From an uncultured bacterium (lineage in GTDB: Bacteria; Acidobacteriota; Thermoanaerobaculia; Multivoradales; J023): a stretch of DNA of 32,781 nucleotides. The notes below the pieces were generated by a model. That model searched no databases and was not told the origin of the DNA. It was given only the letters and a program-made list of their open reading frames with translations. Location of the stretch: assembly GCA_937948815.1 (NCBI GenBank), contig CALFAM010000186.1, positions 1-32,781 of the forward strand, in the 5' to 3' direction. Shown here piece by piece: positions 8,788 to 18,187 of the stretch (the stretch's first letter is position 1; each line of letters starts with the position of its first letter). The translations under genes and the position numbers were made by a program.

Positions 8788-9275
8788 TCGATGGTAGTTC
8801 CTTGGCTTTCGCCGGCGGCAACTCGTCCCGGCCAGCTGCCGCCGGCGAGAGCCTCCTCGAGGATGATTTGGGCGGCCACCATGTCACGTCGTGGATCGCC
8901 TTGCTTGGGGCGTCGGCCAATCGCAGCCAGCCGGGCGTCGGCCTCGCGGGTCGTGAGCGTCTCCTCGACCCAGTAGAGCGGCACCTTGCACACTTTCGCC
9001 AGGCGCTCGCCGAATCGTCTGACCCGGGCGACGTTCTCGGCCGGCTGGCCGTCGAGCAAGCGCGGCTCGCCAACGACCAGCGAGCCGATGCCCTCACGGG
9101 CGACGAGCGCGGCGATTCGGTACATCGCCCGGCGATCGGTTTCTCGGTCGATGGTGTCGAGCGGGACCGCGAGTCGGCCACCGTCATCCGTGATCGCCAG
9201 GCCAATTCGTCGTTCGCCGAAATCGACGCCCAAGGCCGGTAGAGCAGGCTGGTTGTCGTGAGGAGGTGTCTGCAT
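8784..9275 (-). CDS. ruvX: RuvX/YqgF family Holliday junction resolvase-like protein
   Basis: 163 residues, close to the family's usual length but with an extra N-terminal tail and a C-terminal extension. It has the RNase H-like fold motifs: LGVDFGERRIGLAITD (first acidic residue Asp18), a VVGEPRLLDG strand, YWVEETLTTREA, and DPRRDMVAAQIIL with the last catalytic Asp. The family is implicated in 16S rRNA 5'-end maturation and was first predicted as a junction resolvase. ATG at 9275 was chosen because GGAG lies just upstream and the homologous region begins soon after; in-frame upstream codons extend into non-homologous sequence. It overlaps mltG by four bases and is divergent from the thiolase gene. 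Confidence 0.92.
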   Translation of the reverse strand: MQTPPHDNQPALPALGVDFGERRIGLAITDDGGRLAVPLDTIDRETDRRAMYRIAALVAREGIGSLVVGEPRLLDGQPAENVARVRRFGERLAKVCKVPLYWVEETLTTREADARLAAIGRRPKQGDPRRDMVAAQIILEEALAGGSWPGRVAAGESQGTTIE

Positions 9276-9371
9276 GGTGCTCCGTGGGGAGGTGTTTCTT
9301 CGGTCGGTGCTCGGTCGGAGAATGCAGGTCGTTTCGTCCCGTTGTTCGGGGCGGTTCCCGACGGTACCCTG

Positions 9372-9380
9372 TGCTACGAT
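9372..9380 (+). promoter_or_regulatory. Possible extended -10 promoter element for the thiolase-lptD unit
   Basis: TGCTACGAT fits the extended -10 form (TG-n-TACGAT) in the 165-base divergent gap before the thiolase gene, about 60 bases ahead of its start codon. No good -35 hexamer accompanies it, so this is tentative. Confidence 0.3.
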
Positions 9381-9440
9381 TCGGCGTCCGGCGCGCGGCC
9401 GATCGCGTCGGCATCCGCCAGTACATCCTCGGGAGCTATT

Positions 9441-10631
9441 ATGCAGGAGGTCGTCATTCTGAGCGCTGCCCGCACGCCTATTGGGGCGTTCCAGGGCTCG
9501 CTTTCGGCGTTGACCGCGCCGCAACTGGGAGCCGCCGCCATCGGTGGCGCGCTCACACAGGCCGAGATCGAAGCCACAGCCGTCGATCAGGTCTACATGG
9601 GCTGCGTGTTACCGGCTGGCCAAGGCCAGGCGCCGGCGCGTCAGGCTGCGCTCGCAGCCGGCTGCCCGCACGAGACCGGAGCCGTGACCATCAACAAGGT
9701 CTGTGGCTCCGGCATGCGGGCCGTGATGAGCGCTGCCAACGATCTGCGCTGTGGGGAGTTCTCGGTCGCGGTCGCCGGCGGAATGGAGAGCATGAGTCGC
9801 GCGCCCTACCTGCTACCGAGCGCCCGCGACGGCATGCGCCTCGGCCATGCTCAGGCCATCGACTCGATGATTCACGATGGTTTGTGGGATCCGTACGGCG
9901 ACAAGCACATGGGCACCTGCGCGGAGACCTGTGCGGCCCGCTACGAGATCGATCGTGAAGCGCAAGACGCCTTTGCGCGCGCGAGCTACGAGCGTGCCCA
10001 GGCGGCAGCCGAAGGCGGTGCGTTCGCCGCCGAGATCGTGCCCGTCGAGGTTCCGCAGCGGCGCGGGCCGGCTGTGGTCGTCGACCGCGACGATGAACCG
10101 TCGCGGGCCAACTTCGAGAAGATGGTCAAGCTCCGGCCGGCCTTCCAGCGCGACGGTGGAACCGTGACCGCTGCCAATGCCAGCAAGATCAATGACGGTG
10201 CCGCGGCCATGGTGTTGACCACCGCGGAACATGCGGCGAAGCTGGGTGTTCGGCCGCGCGCCCGGATCGTCTCCCAGGCGACCCACGCCCAGGAGCCCGA
10301 GTGGTTCACGACGGCGCCGATCGGCGCGGCCCGCCTGGCGGTCGAGCGCGCTGGCCTCGAGATGGGCGACATCGAGCTGTTCGAGATCAACGAAGCCTTC
10401 GCGGTCGTCGCGCTCGCCTGCATGCAAGAGCTCGGCATTCGTCACGACGCGATCAACGTCAACGGCGGTGCCGTTGCCCTCGGGCATCCGATCGGCGCAT
10501 CGGGCGCGCGAATCCTGGTCACCTTGCTGCACGCCATGGAGGCGCGCGGCGCGCGCCGTGGTTGTGCGGCCATCTGCCTGGGCGGCGGCGAAGCGACCGC
10601 GGTCGTCCTCGAGCGCGAGGTCGAGGCTTGA
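9441..10631 (+). CDS. Acetyl-CoA C-acetyltransferase (thiolase II type)
   Basis: 396 residues. It should condense two acetyl-CoA to acetoacetyl-CoA, or cleave 3-ketoacyl-CoA. All active-site residues are in place: Cys88 in [11 protein letters not shown], His349 in [16 protein letters not shown] and Cys379 in [13 protein letters not shown]. Also visible are [15 protein letters not shown] near the start and [12 protein letters not shown], which carries the NEAF motif. ATG at 9441 is supported by GGGAG five bases upstream and by the canonical N-terminus. The stop codon overlaps the start of lptD (TTGA at 10628-10631), an unusual pairing that implies shared transcription. Acetoacetyl-CoA could feed polyhydroxybutyrate, ketone or mevalonate routes; nothing nearby decides which. 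Confidence 0.95.
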   Translation: MQEVVILSAARTPIGAFQGSLSALTAPQLGAAAIGGALTQAEIEATAVDQVYMGCVLPAGQGQAPARQAALAAGCPHETGAVTINKVCGSGMRAVMSAANDLRCGEFSVAVAGGMESMSRAPYLLPSARDGMRLGHAQAIDSMIHDGLWDPYGDKHMGTCAETCAARYEIDREAQDAFARASYERAQAAAEGGAFAAEIVPVEVPQRRGPAVVVDRDDEPSRANFEKMVKLRPAFQRDGGTVTAANASKINDGAAAMVLTTAEHAAKLGVRPRARIVSQATHAQEPEWFTTAPIGAARLAVERAGLEMGDIELFEINEAFAVVALACMQELGIRHDAINVNGGAVALGHPIGASGARILVTLLHAMEARGARRGCAAICLGGGEATAVVLEREVEA

Positions 10632-13057
10632 GTCAGTCAACTGTCCGCGTTTGGATGATCGTGCTCGCTGGCGTGCTGCTCGTCAGCGGAGCACCCGCGA
10701 CACTGTCGGCGCAGGAAACCGGTACGGCCGAGGCCAGCACGAGCGAGCCTTCGGCCGAAGCGGGCGATGCCGACGCCTCCGAGTCAGAGCCCTGCGAAGG
10801 CGACGATTGCCCGGCCGATGAAGAAGAGGGCGAGAAGGAGCCAGAGGACACGCGGGCGCGCTTCGAATTCGACGTCGGCCAAGGGAACGCGGTGTTGCTG
10901 GCCGAGAACGTTCGCTTCCAGCCCGGCGAGTTCCTGCTCGCCGACGGGCGGGTCGAGATTCGCTACCAGGACGTGGTGCTCACCGCCGACCGTGCCCGCT
11001 ACGATGTCGCCACCGAGTTGATGACCGCCGAAGGGCACGTGATTCTCGACGAAGGCCCGCAGCGAATCTCAGGCGATACGCTCGAGTACAACCTCGCGAA
11101 TCGCACCGGGCGGCTTTCGAATGCCCGGGCCCACGTACAGCCCGACTACTTCTTCGAGGGTGCCGAGCTGGCCAAGACCGGTCCGATCAGCTACTCGATC
11201 ACCGATGGCGTCTTCACGTCCTGCGAGGCTGATGTGCCGCCCTGGAGCATCGCCTTGTCGAGCGCCAAGGTGACGCTCGACAAGTACGCCAAGATCAAGA
11301 ATGCGCGGCTGCGTTTCAAGAACGTACCGGCGCTCTACGTTCCCTACCTGTTGTGGCCGGCCAAGACCGACCGCGCGAGCGGTTTCCTGGTGCCCAAGCC
11401 GGGCTACTCCAGCCGTCGTGGTGTCTACCTCGGTCTCGCCTACTTCCAGACCCTGGGCCGCAGCGCCGACATGACGTTTTTTGCCGACGCCTATGGCAAG
11501 GGCTACTTCGGCGGTGGGCTCGAAGCGCGCTGGCGCCCTTCGGAGAGCTCCACCGGTTTCCTTCGGGGCTACTTCATTTCCGAGCCGACAGACCAGTCGA
11601 TTGCGACCGAGGACAATCCGGACGGCGAGTTCCGTCAAGTCTTTGACCCGTTCCGCGTGGCCGGAGACGACCGTTGGAAGGTCGAGTTCTTTCACGAGAC
11701 CAACAATCTGTGGGACAAATTTCGGGGTGTGGTCAACTTCGTCGACTACTCGGATTTCGACTATCAGGGTGACTACGAGAACGACATTCGGCGCAGCGCG
11801 CGGCCCTACATCTACTCGAATGCCTACCTTTCGGGCAATTTTGGCAACCACTCGCTCAACATCATGGTCGATCGGCGAGAGCGGATCTTGCTCAACCGGA
11901 TCGATCTTCGCCACCAGCTTCCCGAGGTCGAGTACCGGCTGCGTCCAACCCAGCTCGGGCGCGCCCCGATCTACCTGAGCTTGCTGTCCTCGGCCAACTA
12001 CTTCCGGATCGAGAGCCTGACCGACAACATCGGAGACGAGGAGACGTCGTCGTCGGTCAGCTTCGAGTACGGGCGCGCCGATCTCCTGCCCTTGATCTCG
12101 ATTCCGCTCAGCACCGTCTCCTGGCTGTCGGCCAAGGTCACTCTCGGTGGCCGCATCACCCACTACACCGACAGCCTGACCGAAGATCGATTCTCCTTCC
12201 GTGGCGAAAGCCTGACCCGCACCTTCGCCACGGCCGGGCTGGAAGTGGTCGGCCCGAGCTTCTCGCGCATCTTCGAGAAAGGCTTCGGTGGTTTCCAGAA
12301 GTTCAAGCACGTGGTGGAGCCGCGCATCAACTATCTGTTCGTGGATGATTTCGACGATCAGCGGTTCGTGCCGTCGTTCGACGAGGTGGATAGCTTGGTC
12401 GCCAGCAATGCGGTGGAGTTCTCGATCACCAATCGCCTGATCGCCAAGCCCAAGCCGAAGGTGAACGAGGAAGGCGAAGAGCTTCCCGAAGAAGGGGCGT
12501 TCGAGATCGCCACGTTCACGCTCGCCCAACAGTTCAGCCTCGACGACGAGAAGCCGTTGCAGTTCTCGAACGACGGAACACTGGACACCACGGACGGGGC
12601 GCTCCGTGCCGCGCTGCGCTTCAATCCGAGCCGGCGAACGAGCCTGCGTGCGGATGCCACCTACAGCACGCTGTTCAATCGCATCGAGTCGACCTCGCTC
12701 ACCGGCGGCGTTGCGCTCGGGACCTATTCGGAGGTCGGTGCCACCTGGTTCACGAGGACGCGGCCGGAGGATGGTCGCGAGACACGCAATCAGGCGCAGC
12801 TCTTCTTGAAGCTGGCACTCGTACCGAACCGTCTCTTCTTGGATACCGCACACCGCTTCGACCTGCGTGACGAAGAAGAGAACATCGTCGAGGAGCGGGT
12901 CCTCGATCAGATCTACAGTCTGCGCTGGGAAGGCTCTTGCTTCACCATGCGCTTCGACTACTCGGAGAACAACTTCCAGAACGCTTCCGGGGACGAGTTC
13001 CGCTTCCTGCTCACGCTCAAGCACGTCGGGAACTTCCTCGACATCAACGGATTCTGA
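10628..13057 (+). CDS. lptD: LPS-assembly protein LptD (OstA)
   Basis: 809 residues. LptD is the outer-membrane barrel that inserts lipopolysaccharide into the outer leaflet. TTG at 10628 overlaps the thiolase stop and gives a proper signal peptide (about 1-28, ending ATLSAQ); the next ATG (10655) would remove the charged N-terminal part. GAGG lies seven bases upstream. After an acidic linker (about 30-75) comes the LptA-like jelly-roll ([54 protein letters not shown]), the conserved [13 protein letters not shown] and [16 protein letters not shown] segments, and a long C-terminal barrel ending [13 protein letters not shown]. Only four cysteines are seen (56, 61, 199, 771), an arrangement unlike the 1-1-2 pattern of E. 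coli LptD. Confidence 0.93.
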   Translation: MSQSTVRVWMIVLAGVLLVSGAPATLSAQETGTAEASTSEPSAEAGDADASESEPCEGDDCPADEEEGEKEPEDTRARFEFDVGQGNAVLLAENVRFQPGEFLLADGRVEIRYQDVVLTADRARYDVATELMTAEGHVILDEGPQRISGDTLEYNLANRTGRLSNARAHVQPDYFFEGAELAKTGPISYSITDGVFTSCEADVPPWSIALSSAKVTLDKYAKIKNARLRFKNVPALYVPYLLWPAKTDRASGFLVPKPGYSSRRGVYLGLAYFQTLGRSADMTFFADAYGKGYFGGGLEARWRPSESSTGFLRGYFISEPTDQSIATEDNPDGEFRQVFDPFRVAGDDRWKVEFFHETNNLWDKFRGVVNFVDYSDFDYQGDYENDIRRSARPYIYSNAYLSGNFGNHSLNIMVDRRERILLNRIDLRHQLPEVEYRLRPTQLGRAPIYLSLLSSANYFRIESLTDNIGDEETSSSVSFEYGRADLLPLISIPLSTVSWLSAKVTLGGRITHYTDSLTEDRFSFRGESLTRTFATAGLEVVGPSFSRIFEKGFGGFQKFKHVVEPRINYLFVDDFDDQRFVPSFDEVDSLVASNAVEFSITNRLIAKPKPKVNEEGEELPEEGAFEIATFTLAQQFSLDDEKPLQFSNDGTLDTTDGALRAALRFNPSRRTSLRADATYSTLFNRIESTSLTGGVALGTYSEVGATWFTRTRPEDGRETRNQAQLFLKLALVPNRLFLDTAHRFDLRDEEENIVEERVLDQIYSLRWEGSCFTMRFDYSENNFQNASGDEFRFLLTLKHVGNFLDINGF

Positions 13058-13138
13058 CGCGTCAAGCGCAGGGAGCATGCGAGCCGGCGGCACAGTGCCC
13101 GCGGCCCGACCGTGTACCCGGCGGAGGCGAAAAGCATC

Positions 13139-14227
13139 ATGAAGGGTCTTATTCTTTCCGGCGGAAAGGGGACGCGGTTGCGTCCTCTGACGTACACATC
13201 CGCCAAGCAGCTCGTGCCGGTGGCCAACAAGCCTGTCTTGTTCTTCGGCATCGAGTCGCTGGTGGCCGCGGGAATCGTCGAGATCGGAATCATCGTTGGC
13301 GAGACCGAGCCGGAAATCCGCGCCGCGGTCGGCGATGGTAGTGCTTTCGGTGCGCGTGTCACCTATATCCGCCAGGACGCACCGCGGGGGTTGGCGCACG
13401 CGGTGATGATCGCCGAAGAGTTCATGGCCGGTGAAGAGTTCGTGATGTACCTAGGGGATAACTTGATCGCCGGTGGCATCACGGGCCTGGTCGAGGAGTT
13501 CAGCGCATCGGCTCCGAACGCCATGATTCTTCTCGCCGAGGTCGCGCATCCCGAGCAGTTCGGCGTCGCCGAGTTGGCCGACGCCGAAGACCGCGATGGT
13601 ATGCGCGTGGTTCGCCTGGAAGAGAAGCCGAAGGAGCCGAAGTCCAACCTGGCATTGGTCGGGGTCTATCTCTTCGACCGCAACATCTTCGATGCGGTCA
13701 AGCGGATCAAGCCGTCTGCGCGCGGCGAGCTGGAAATCACCGATGCGATTCAGGATCTGATCGACCAGGGTTACGAAGTCCAGCCGCACAAGGTGGCTGG
13801 CTGGTGGAAGGATACGGGCAAGCTCGACGATCTGCTCGAGGCCAACCACATCATGCTCGATGCCCAGGACCTGGCGGGCGGTGAGCCCGCCTCCTCGGAC
13901 GACGCGTGCCGGATCGAAGGGCGCGTATCGATCGCGCCGGGCGTGGAGTTGATCCGCACCACGATCCGTGGGCCGGTGTCGATCGGCCCGGGAGTTCGCC
14001 TCGAAGACGCCTTCGTGGGCCCCTACACGTCGATCGGCCCGGGTTGCTCATTGGTTCGTTGCGAGATCGAGAATTCGATCATTCTCGAGAACAGCGAGAT
14101 CTGCGACATCGACCGCCGGATCGACGGATCCCTGGTCGGCAAGAACGTGCGCATCGTCCGCTCGGACCGCAAGCCGCGCGCCTACCGCTTCATGCTCGGG
14201 GACAATTCCGAGGTCGGATTCATCTGA
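13139..14227 (+). CDS. rmlA: Glucose-1-phosphate thymidylyltransferase, long form
   Basis: 362 residues. It makes dTDP-glucose (or a related nucleotide sugar) from sugar 1-phosphate and nucleoside triphosphate. The nucleotidyltransferase signature KGLILSGGKGTRLRPLT is at the start, followed by SAKQLVPVANKPV, FVMYLGDNLI with the metal-binding Asp, RLEEKPKEPKSNLALVGVY and GWWKDTGKLDDLLEAN. A left-handed beta-helix of hexapeptide-like repeats (about 265-345, e.g. GPVSIGPGVRLEDAFVG) makes this the long type, seen in archaea and in deoxysugar antibiotic clusters, not the short tetrameric RmlA. ATG at 13139 gives the canonical N-terminus; GGAGG lies 11 bases upstream. GTG at 13112 is a less likely start. 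First gene of the sugar cluster, two bases before rmlD. Confidence 0.9.
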   Translation: MKGLILSGGKGTRLRPLTYTSAKQLVPVANKPVLFFGIESLVAAGIVEIGIIVGETEPEIRAAVGDGSAFGARVTYIRQDAPRGLAHAVMIAEEFMAGEEFVMYLGDNLIAGGITGLVEEFSASAPNAMILLAEVAHPEQFGVAELADAEDRDGMRVVRLEEKPKEPKSNLALVGVYLFDRNIFDAVKRIKPSARGELEITDAIQDLIDQGYEVQPHKVAGWWKDTGKLDDLLEANHIMLDAQDLAGGEPASSDDACRIEGRVSIAPGVELIRTTIRGPVSIGPGVRLEDAFVGPYTSIGPGCSLVRCEIENSIILENSEICDIDRRIDGSLVGKNVRIVRSDRKPRAYRFMLGDNSEVGFI

Positions 14228-14229
14228 CC

Positions 14230-15102
14230 ATGCGTGCTCTGGTTCTCGGTGGCACCGGTATGTTGGGTCGGGCCGTGGCGTGTGAAGGACGGCGGCGTGG
14301 CGCCGGCGTTCTCGCGCTCTCTCGTGCCCAGGCCGACATTGCCGATCCGGATCGCCTGGCCTACTGGTGCGCCAGGTTCGACCCGGAGGTGGTCTTCAAC
14401 TGCGCGGCCTTCACCAAGGTGGACGACTGTGAGCGCGAGCGAGACCGCGCGTTCCAGATCAATGGCGAGGCCGTGGCGAACGTCGTGGAGGCTGCCGGGA
14501 ACTGCGGTGCCCGGGTGGTTCATGTCTCGACCGATTACGTATTCGATGGCCAAGGCCAGCGCCCGTATCGCGAGGGTGATCCGGTGGCGCCCCAGTCGGC
14601 CTATGGCGCCAGTAAGCTGGTGGGTGAGCAGGCGGCGCTCGACGATCCGCGTTCGCTGGTGGTCCGAACGAGTTGGCTCTTCGGGCCCGACGGCCCCAAT
14701 TTCGTGGCCACCATGCTGCGGCTGATCTCCGAAGGGCGCACTCCCTTGCGGGTGGTCGACGATCAGGTCGGTGCGCCGACCTATACACCTTTTCTTGCCC
14801 GCGCCTTGTGGGACTTGGCTGCCCAGAACGTGCGCGGTGTGATTCACTACTGCAACCGAGAGGCGACATCATGGTGCGGCTTCACCCGTGCCATCGTTGC
14901 GTCCACCCGACCGGAAACCGAGGTGGTTCCGGTCACGACCGATGAATTTCCGCGCCCGGCCCCACGTCCGCGCTACTCCGTGCTCGATACGGGCCGTATC
15001 GAGCGTTCGCTCGGTCGCCCAGTCGAGCCGTGGCTGGCTGGGCTTTCCAATTATCTTGCGACCTTCCCACGGCTCCAGGGCTGCCCAGGAGGCAACCGAT
15101 GA
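14230..15102 (+). CDS. rmlD: dTDP-4-dehydrorhamnose reductase family SDR
   Basis: 290 residues. The enzyme reduces the 4-keto group of a dTDP-deoxysugar with NAD(P)H, the last step to dTDP-rhamnose in the standard pathway. Visible are the nucleotide-binding start LVLGGTGMLGRAV, NCAAFTKVDDCE, HVSTDYVFDGQGQRPYRE, the catalytic YGASKLVGE (Tyr-x3-Lys) and VRTSWLFGPDGPNFV. RmlB and RmlC, needed between RmlA and RmlD, are absent from the window, so the true substrate is open; they could lie elsewhere in the genome. The stop overlaps the next start by four bases (ATGA, 15099-15102). Confidence 0.85.
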   Translation: MRALVLGGTGMLGRAVACEGRRRGAGVLALSRAQADIADPDRLAYWCARFDPEVVFNCAAFTKVDDCERERDRAFQINGEAVANVVEAAGNCGARVVHVSTDYVFDGQGQRPYREGDPVAPQSAYGASKLVGEQAALDDPRSLVVRTSWLFGPDGPNFVATMLRLISEGRTPLRVVDDQVGAPTYTPFLARALWDLAAQNVRGVIHYCNREATSWCGFTRAIVASTRPETEVVPVTTDEFPRPAPRPRYSVLDTGRIERSLGRPVEPWLAGLSNYLATFPRLQGCPGGNR

Positions 15103-16079
15103 AAGCGTTGATTACAGGCATTACCGGCTTTGCCGGATCTCACCTCGCCGAGTACCTGCTCGAGCATCAGCCCGATGTCGAGGTTATCGGCATTCGGCGC
15201 TGGCGCAGCCCGATGGTGAACATTCAGGGCGTCACCGACCGAATCGAGATGCTGGAGAGCGACCTTACGGACGCATCGTCGGTGCTCACTCTGATCGAGC
15301 GCACGCGTCCCGACTACATCTTCCATCTGGCGGCGCAGAGCTTCGTGCCGACGAGTTGGAACGCACCCGCGGCGACGCTCACCAATAACATTGTGGGGCA
15401 GACGAACCTCTTCGAGGCCATCCGCACCGTCGGGATCGATCCGGTTTTCCAGATCGCCTGCTCGAGTGAAGAGTACGGCCACGTGAAGCCGGAAGAAACG
15501 CCGATCAAGGAAACCAACCCGCTGCGGCCGCTGTCGCCCTACGCGGTTTCCAAGGTCACGCAGGACTACCTCGGCTACCAGTACTTCAAGAGCTACGGCA
15601 TCAAGGCGATCCGCACGCGTGGTTTCAACCACACCGGCCCGCGCCGTGGAGACGTCTTCGTCACCTCCAACTTTGCCAAGCAGATTGCCCACATCGAAGC
15701 CGGCCAGCGTGAGCCGGTGATCCGGGTCGGCAACCTCGATGCCGTTCGCGACTTCACCGATGTCCGCGACATGGTCCGGGCCTATTGGATGGCGGTCACG
15801 AAGGGACGTCCGGGCGAGGTCTACAACATTTGCTCAGGCGAAGGCATCACCATTCGCGAGCTGCTCGACCGCTTGGTCGCCTTTGCCGGCGTCGAGGTCA
15901 AGATCGAGACCGATCCTGATCGCCTGCGTCCCTCCGACGTCGAGATCTTGCTCGGCGATTGCTCCAAGTTCCAGGCGGATACGGGTTGGAAGACCGAGAT
16001 TCCATTCGATCAGACGCTCCGCGACACGCTGGACTACTGGCGCGATCGGGTGCGGCGCAACGCCCCGGTCAACGGCTGA
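15099..16079 (+). CDS. GDP-mannose 4,6-dehydratase-like SDR
   Basis: 326 residues, slightly shorter than classical Gmd. Gmd converts GDP-mannose to GDP-4-keto-6-deoxymannose. The features are LITGITGFAGSHLAEYLL (Rossmann start), a GIRRW segment suited to NADP, LAAQSFVPTSW, a catalytic CSSEEYG in place of the usual STSELYG, SPYAVSKVTQDYLGY (Tyr-x3-Lys) and GFNHTGPRRGDVFVTSNFA, which matches the Gmd NHxxPRRG motif. An ideal AGGAGG lies six bases before ATG 15099. Translation is probably coupled to rmlD. The alternative is a related nucleotide-sugar reductase or epimerase of the same family. Confidence 0.75.
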   Translation: MKALITGITGFAGSHLAEYLLEHQPDVEVIGIRRWRSPMVNIQGVTDRIEMLESDLTDASSVLTLIERTRPDYIFHLAAQSFVPTSWNAPAATLTNNIVGQTNLFEAIRTVGIDPVFQIACSSEEYGHVKPEETPIKETNPLRPLSPYAVSKVTQDYLGYQYFKSYGIKAIRTRGFNHTGPRRGDVFVTSNFAKQIAHIEAGQREPVIRVGNLDAVRDFTDVRDMVRAYWMAVTKGRPGEVYNICSGEGITIRELLDRLVAFAGVEVKIETDPDRLRPSDVEILLGDCSKFQADTGWKTEIPFDQTLRDTLDYWRDRVRRNAPVNG

Positions 16080-16100
16080 GCGACTGAAGACATCGCCGTC

Positions 16101-16145
16101 GAGAAACAGGGCACCGAGACACTCGGCAACGAGAAACACAGCAAC
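16101..16145. repeat. Three degenerate 15-bp tandem repeats ahead of the Rmd-like gene
   Basis: GAGAAACAGGGCACC, GAGACACTCGGCAAC and GAGAAACACAGCAAC follow one another exactly (16101-16115, 16116-16130, 16131-16145), directly before GGGGAACG-ATG. They fill most of the 74-base gap between two cluster genes and are not in the frame of either. Confidence 0.7.
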
Positions 16146-16153
16146 GGGGAACG

Positions 16154-17158
16154 ATGCGCACCCTGATCACCGGGATTACCGGCTTCGTCGGCCGTCACCT
16201 GGCCACCCGACTGGTCGAAGATGGCCATGAGGTCTGGGGGTGTGCGGTCGGTGGTGCCAGTATCGATAATCGCTGCCTCGGCGACCGCTTCGAGGTCGCC
16301 GAGATCGACCTGCTCAATGCGGAGGGGTTCGCGCGCTTCGTGCGGCGGGCAGCTCCCGATGCGGTGGTCCACCTCGGTGGCCTCTCGCACGTCGGCGCAT
16401 CCTTCGGACGGCCGGACCTCTACTTCCAGGTCAACGTCCTCGGAACCCGCAATGTGCTCGCGGCCGTGCGGCAAGCTTGCCCGCAGGCTCGTCTGATCGT
16501 GGCTTCGAGTGCCGAGGTCTACGGCCCGGTGCCCGAAGACGAGCAGCCGATCTCGGAAGAGCGTGCGGTCGATCCCCGATCGCCCTATGCCTGGAGCAAG
16601 GCCTCCGCCGAGGTGCTCACCCTCGAGGCCGGCGGTATCGTTACCCGTGCTTTCAACATCATCGGGCCGGGCCAAGCTCCTTCCTTCGCCCTGCCCTCGT
16701 TCGCGCGGCAGCTCGCGGGGATCGAGACGGGGCGCGTGCCGGCTCAGCTGAACGTCGGAGATCTCTCGCCTCGGCGTGATTTCGTTCATGTCGCGGATGC
16801 GATTCGGGCCTACTGCGTGCTGATCGAAAAAGGCGAGGCGAGGACGGTCTACAACCTTGCCAGCGGATGCTCCGCGTCGGTCGGCGACATGCTCGATCGC
16901 CTGCGTGCCACCAGTGGCGTCGATGCCGAGGTGGTGCGGGACGAGGCGCGCGTTCGGCCGATCGACGTGCCCTTGCTGGTCGGCGATGCGAGCCGCCTTC
17001 GCGAGCTCGGCTGGCGCCCCCAACATGCCGCAGACGAAGCGCTCGAAGCGCTGTGGCACGAAGCCCGCGAACAGGAAGCCAGTCAGGACGAAGCCCGACT
17101 GCATCAGAAAGATGCCTGCGAGAAGGCGCCGGGCGCCGCGTCCGCAGAGGGGCAGTAG
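16154..17158 (+). CDS. GDP-6-deoxy-4-keto-mannose reductase (Rmd)-like SDR
   Basis: 334 residues. It resembles Rmd, which reduces the Gmd product to GDP-D-rhamnose. Evidence: LITGITGFVGRHLATRLV, VVHLGGLSHVGASFGRP, the ASSAEVYGPV motif, SPYAWSKASAE (Tyr-x3-Lys), RAFNIIGPGQ, VGDLSPRRDFVHVADAIRAY and YNLASGCSASVGDML, all in the order found in Rmd. The last 40 residues are charged and low in complexity (Ala, Glu, Gln, Lys) and look like a non-conserved tail. The Gmd-Rmd order of neighbours supports GDP-deoxysugar synthesis. ATG at 16154 has GGGGA three bases away. A nucleotide-sugar epimerase is the main alternative. Confidence 0.7.
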   Translation: MRTLITGITGFVGRHLATRLVEDGHEVWGCAVGGASIDNRCLGDRFEVAEIDLLNAEGFARFVRRAAPDAVVHLGGLSHVGASFGRPDLYFQVNVLGTRNVLAAVRQACPQARLIVASSAEVYGPVPEDEQPISEERAVDPRSPYAWSKASAEVLTLEAGGIVTRAFNIIGPGQAPSFALPSFARQLAGIETGRVPAQLNVGDLSPRRDFVHVADAIRAYCVLIEKGEARTVYNLASGCSASVGDMLDRLRATSGVDAEVVRDEARVRPIDVPLLVGDASRLRELGWRPQHAADEALEALWHEAREQEASQDEARLHQKDACEKAPGAASAEGQ

Positions 17159-17185
17159 CTTCATGCAGCAGAGCCCGAGGTACTC

Positions 17186-18187
17186 ATGAAGATCTTGGTC
17201 ACCGGGGCAACGGGCTTCCTTGGCCGTGTGCTGGTCGGAAAATTGTTGGGCGAGCATGAGGTCGTCGCGCTGGTTCGCGCGTCGTCTTCCCGAGAGCGCT
17301 TCGCGCCCGCTGTGTCATTTGCCGAAGGTGACGTCACGGATCGCGCCAGCCTGGAGCGTGCGATGGCCGGCTGCGATGCCGTGGTTCACGCGGCAGCTCT
17401 GGTCAAGATCCTGGCGCCGCGCGCGGATTTCGACCGCATCAACGTCGGTGGCCTGCAGAACGTCCTCGGCGCCGCAACGACGACAGGGGTCGGCAAGCTC
17501 GTCTACGTCTCGAGCTTCATGGCCCTCGGCCCGACCGAAGGCGGCAAGGATCGTCAGCTCGACGAAAGCGCATCCGTCGACGACCGCCGCTGGATCAACG
17601 ACTACGAGCGGACCAAGACCCTCGCTGACCGGGCGGCGCGCCGGGCGATCGAAAGCGGCGCTCCGCTCAATGTGGTCTATCCGGGTGTGATCTATGGCCC
17701 GGGCGAGCTGACCGAGGGCAACATCATCGTCCACCTGCTGCTCGACATCGTCAACAAGCGCCTACCCGGTTGGATCGGAACCGCCGACCTGCTGTGGAAC
17801 TATGTCTTCGTCGACGATGTCGCGGATGGGATCGTGCGGACGCTGTCTCGGGCCCCGGTGGGCGGACGCTACGTGCTCGGTGGAGAAAACCTGCGGCACG
17901 AACAGTTCTACGCTGCACTCGGGCGGGCGACAGGGGTCGCGCCGCCGAAGCTGCGGATTCCGTACCCGGTGGCGACAGCAACCGGCGCCATGATGCGCAC
18001 CTGGGCGAAGCTGACGGGCGGTGTGCCCAAGCTGACGCCGGACCTGGTCGAGGTCAACCGGCACGACTGGGCCCTGTCGTCGAAGAAGGCCGAGTCCGAG
18101 CTGGGCTACACCTGGCGCACCTTCAATCAGGGGCTCGAGGAGACCGTGACCTGGTTGCGCACGACGGGTCAGTGGTCGAAACCGTGA
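17186..18187 (+). CDS. NAD-dependent epimerase/dehydratase (dihydroflavonol reductase/HpnA-like SDR)
   Basis: 333 residues. It is an extended SDR: KILVTGATGFLGRVLVGKLL at the start, EGDVTDRASLERAMAGCDAVVHAAAL, YVSSFMALGPT, the active-site NDYERTKTLAD (Tyr-x3-Lys), VVYPGVIYGPGEL and YVFVDDVADGIV followed by GGRYVLGGENL. This is the group that holds dihydroflavonol reductases, 3-beta-hydroxysteroid dehydrogenases and the hopanoid-linked HpnA, so the substrate may be a sugar, a sterol-like lipid or another hydroxy/keto compound. GAGG lies before ATG 17186. The stop overlaps the next gene's GTG start by four bases, so it is tightly linked with the isoprenol kinase fusion downstream. Confidence 0.8.
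   Translation: MKILVTGATGFLGRVLVGKLLGEHEVVALVRASSSRERFAPAVSFAEGDVTDRASLERAMAGCDAVVHAAALVKILAPRADFDRINVGGLQNVLGAATTTGVGKLVYVSSFMALGPTEGGKDRQLDESASVDDRRWINDYERTKTLADRAARRAIESGAPLNVVYPGVIYGPGELTEGNIIVHLLLDIVNKRLPGWIGTADLLWNYVFVDDVADGIVRTLSRAPVGGRYVLGGENLRHEQFYAALGRATGVAPPKLRIPYPVATATGAMMRTWAKLTGGVPKLTPDLVEVNRHDWALSSKKAESELGYTWRTFNQGLEETVTWLRTTGQWSKP

Noticed and set aside
13112..13138. GTG at 13112 as a longer start for rmlA.
   Set aside because: It would put nine extra residues before the canonical nucleotidyltransferase N-terminus, and GGAGG lies downstream of it.
11069..13399. A 776-codon open frame antisense to lptD and the start of rmlA.
   Set aside because: It crosses two well-supported genes and shows no protein-like domains.
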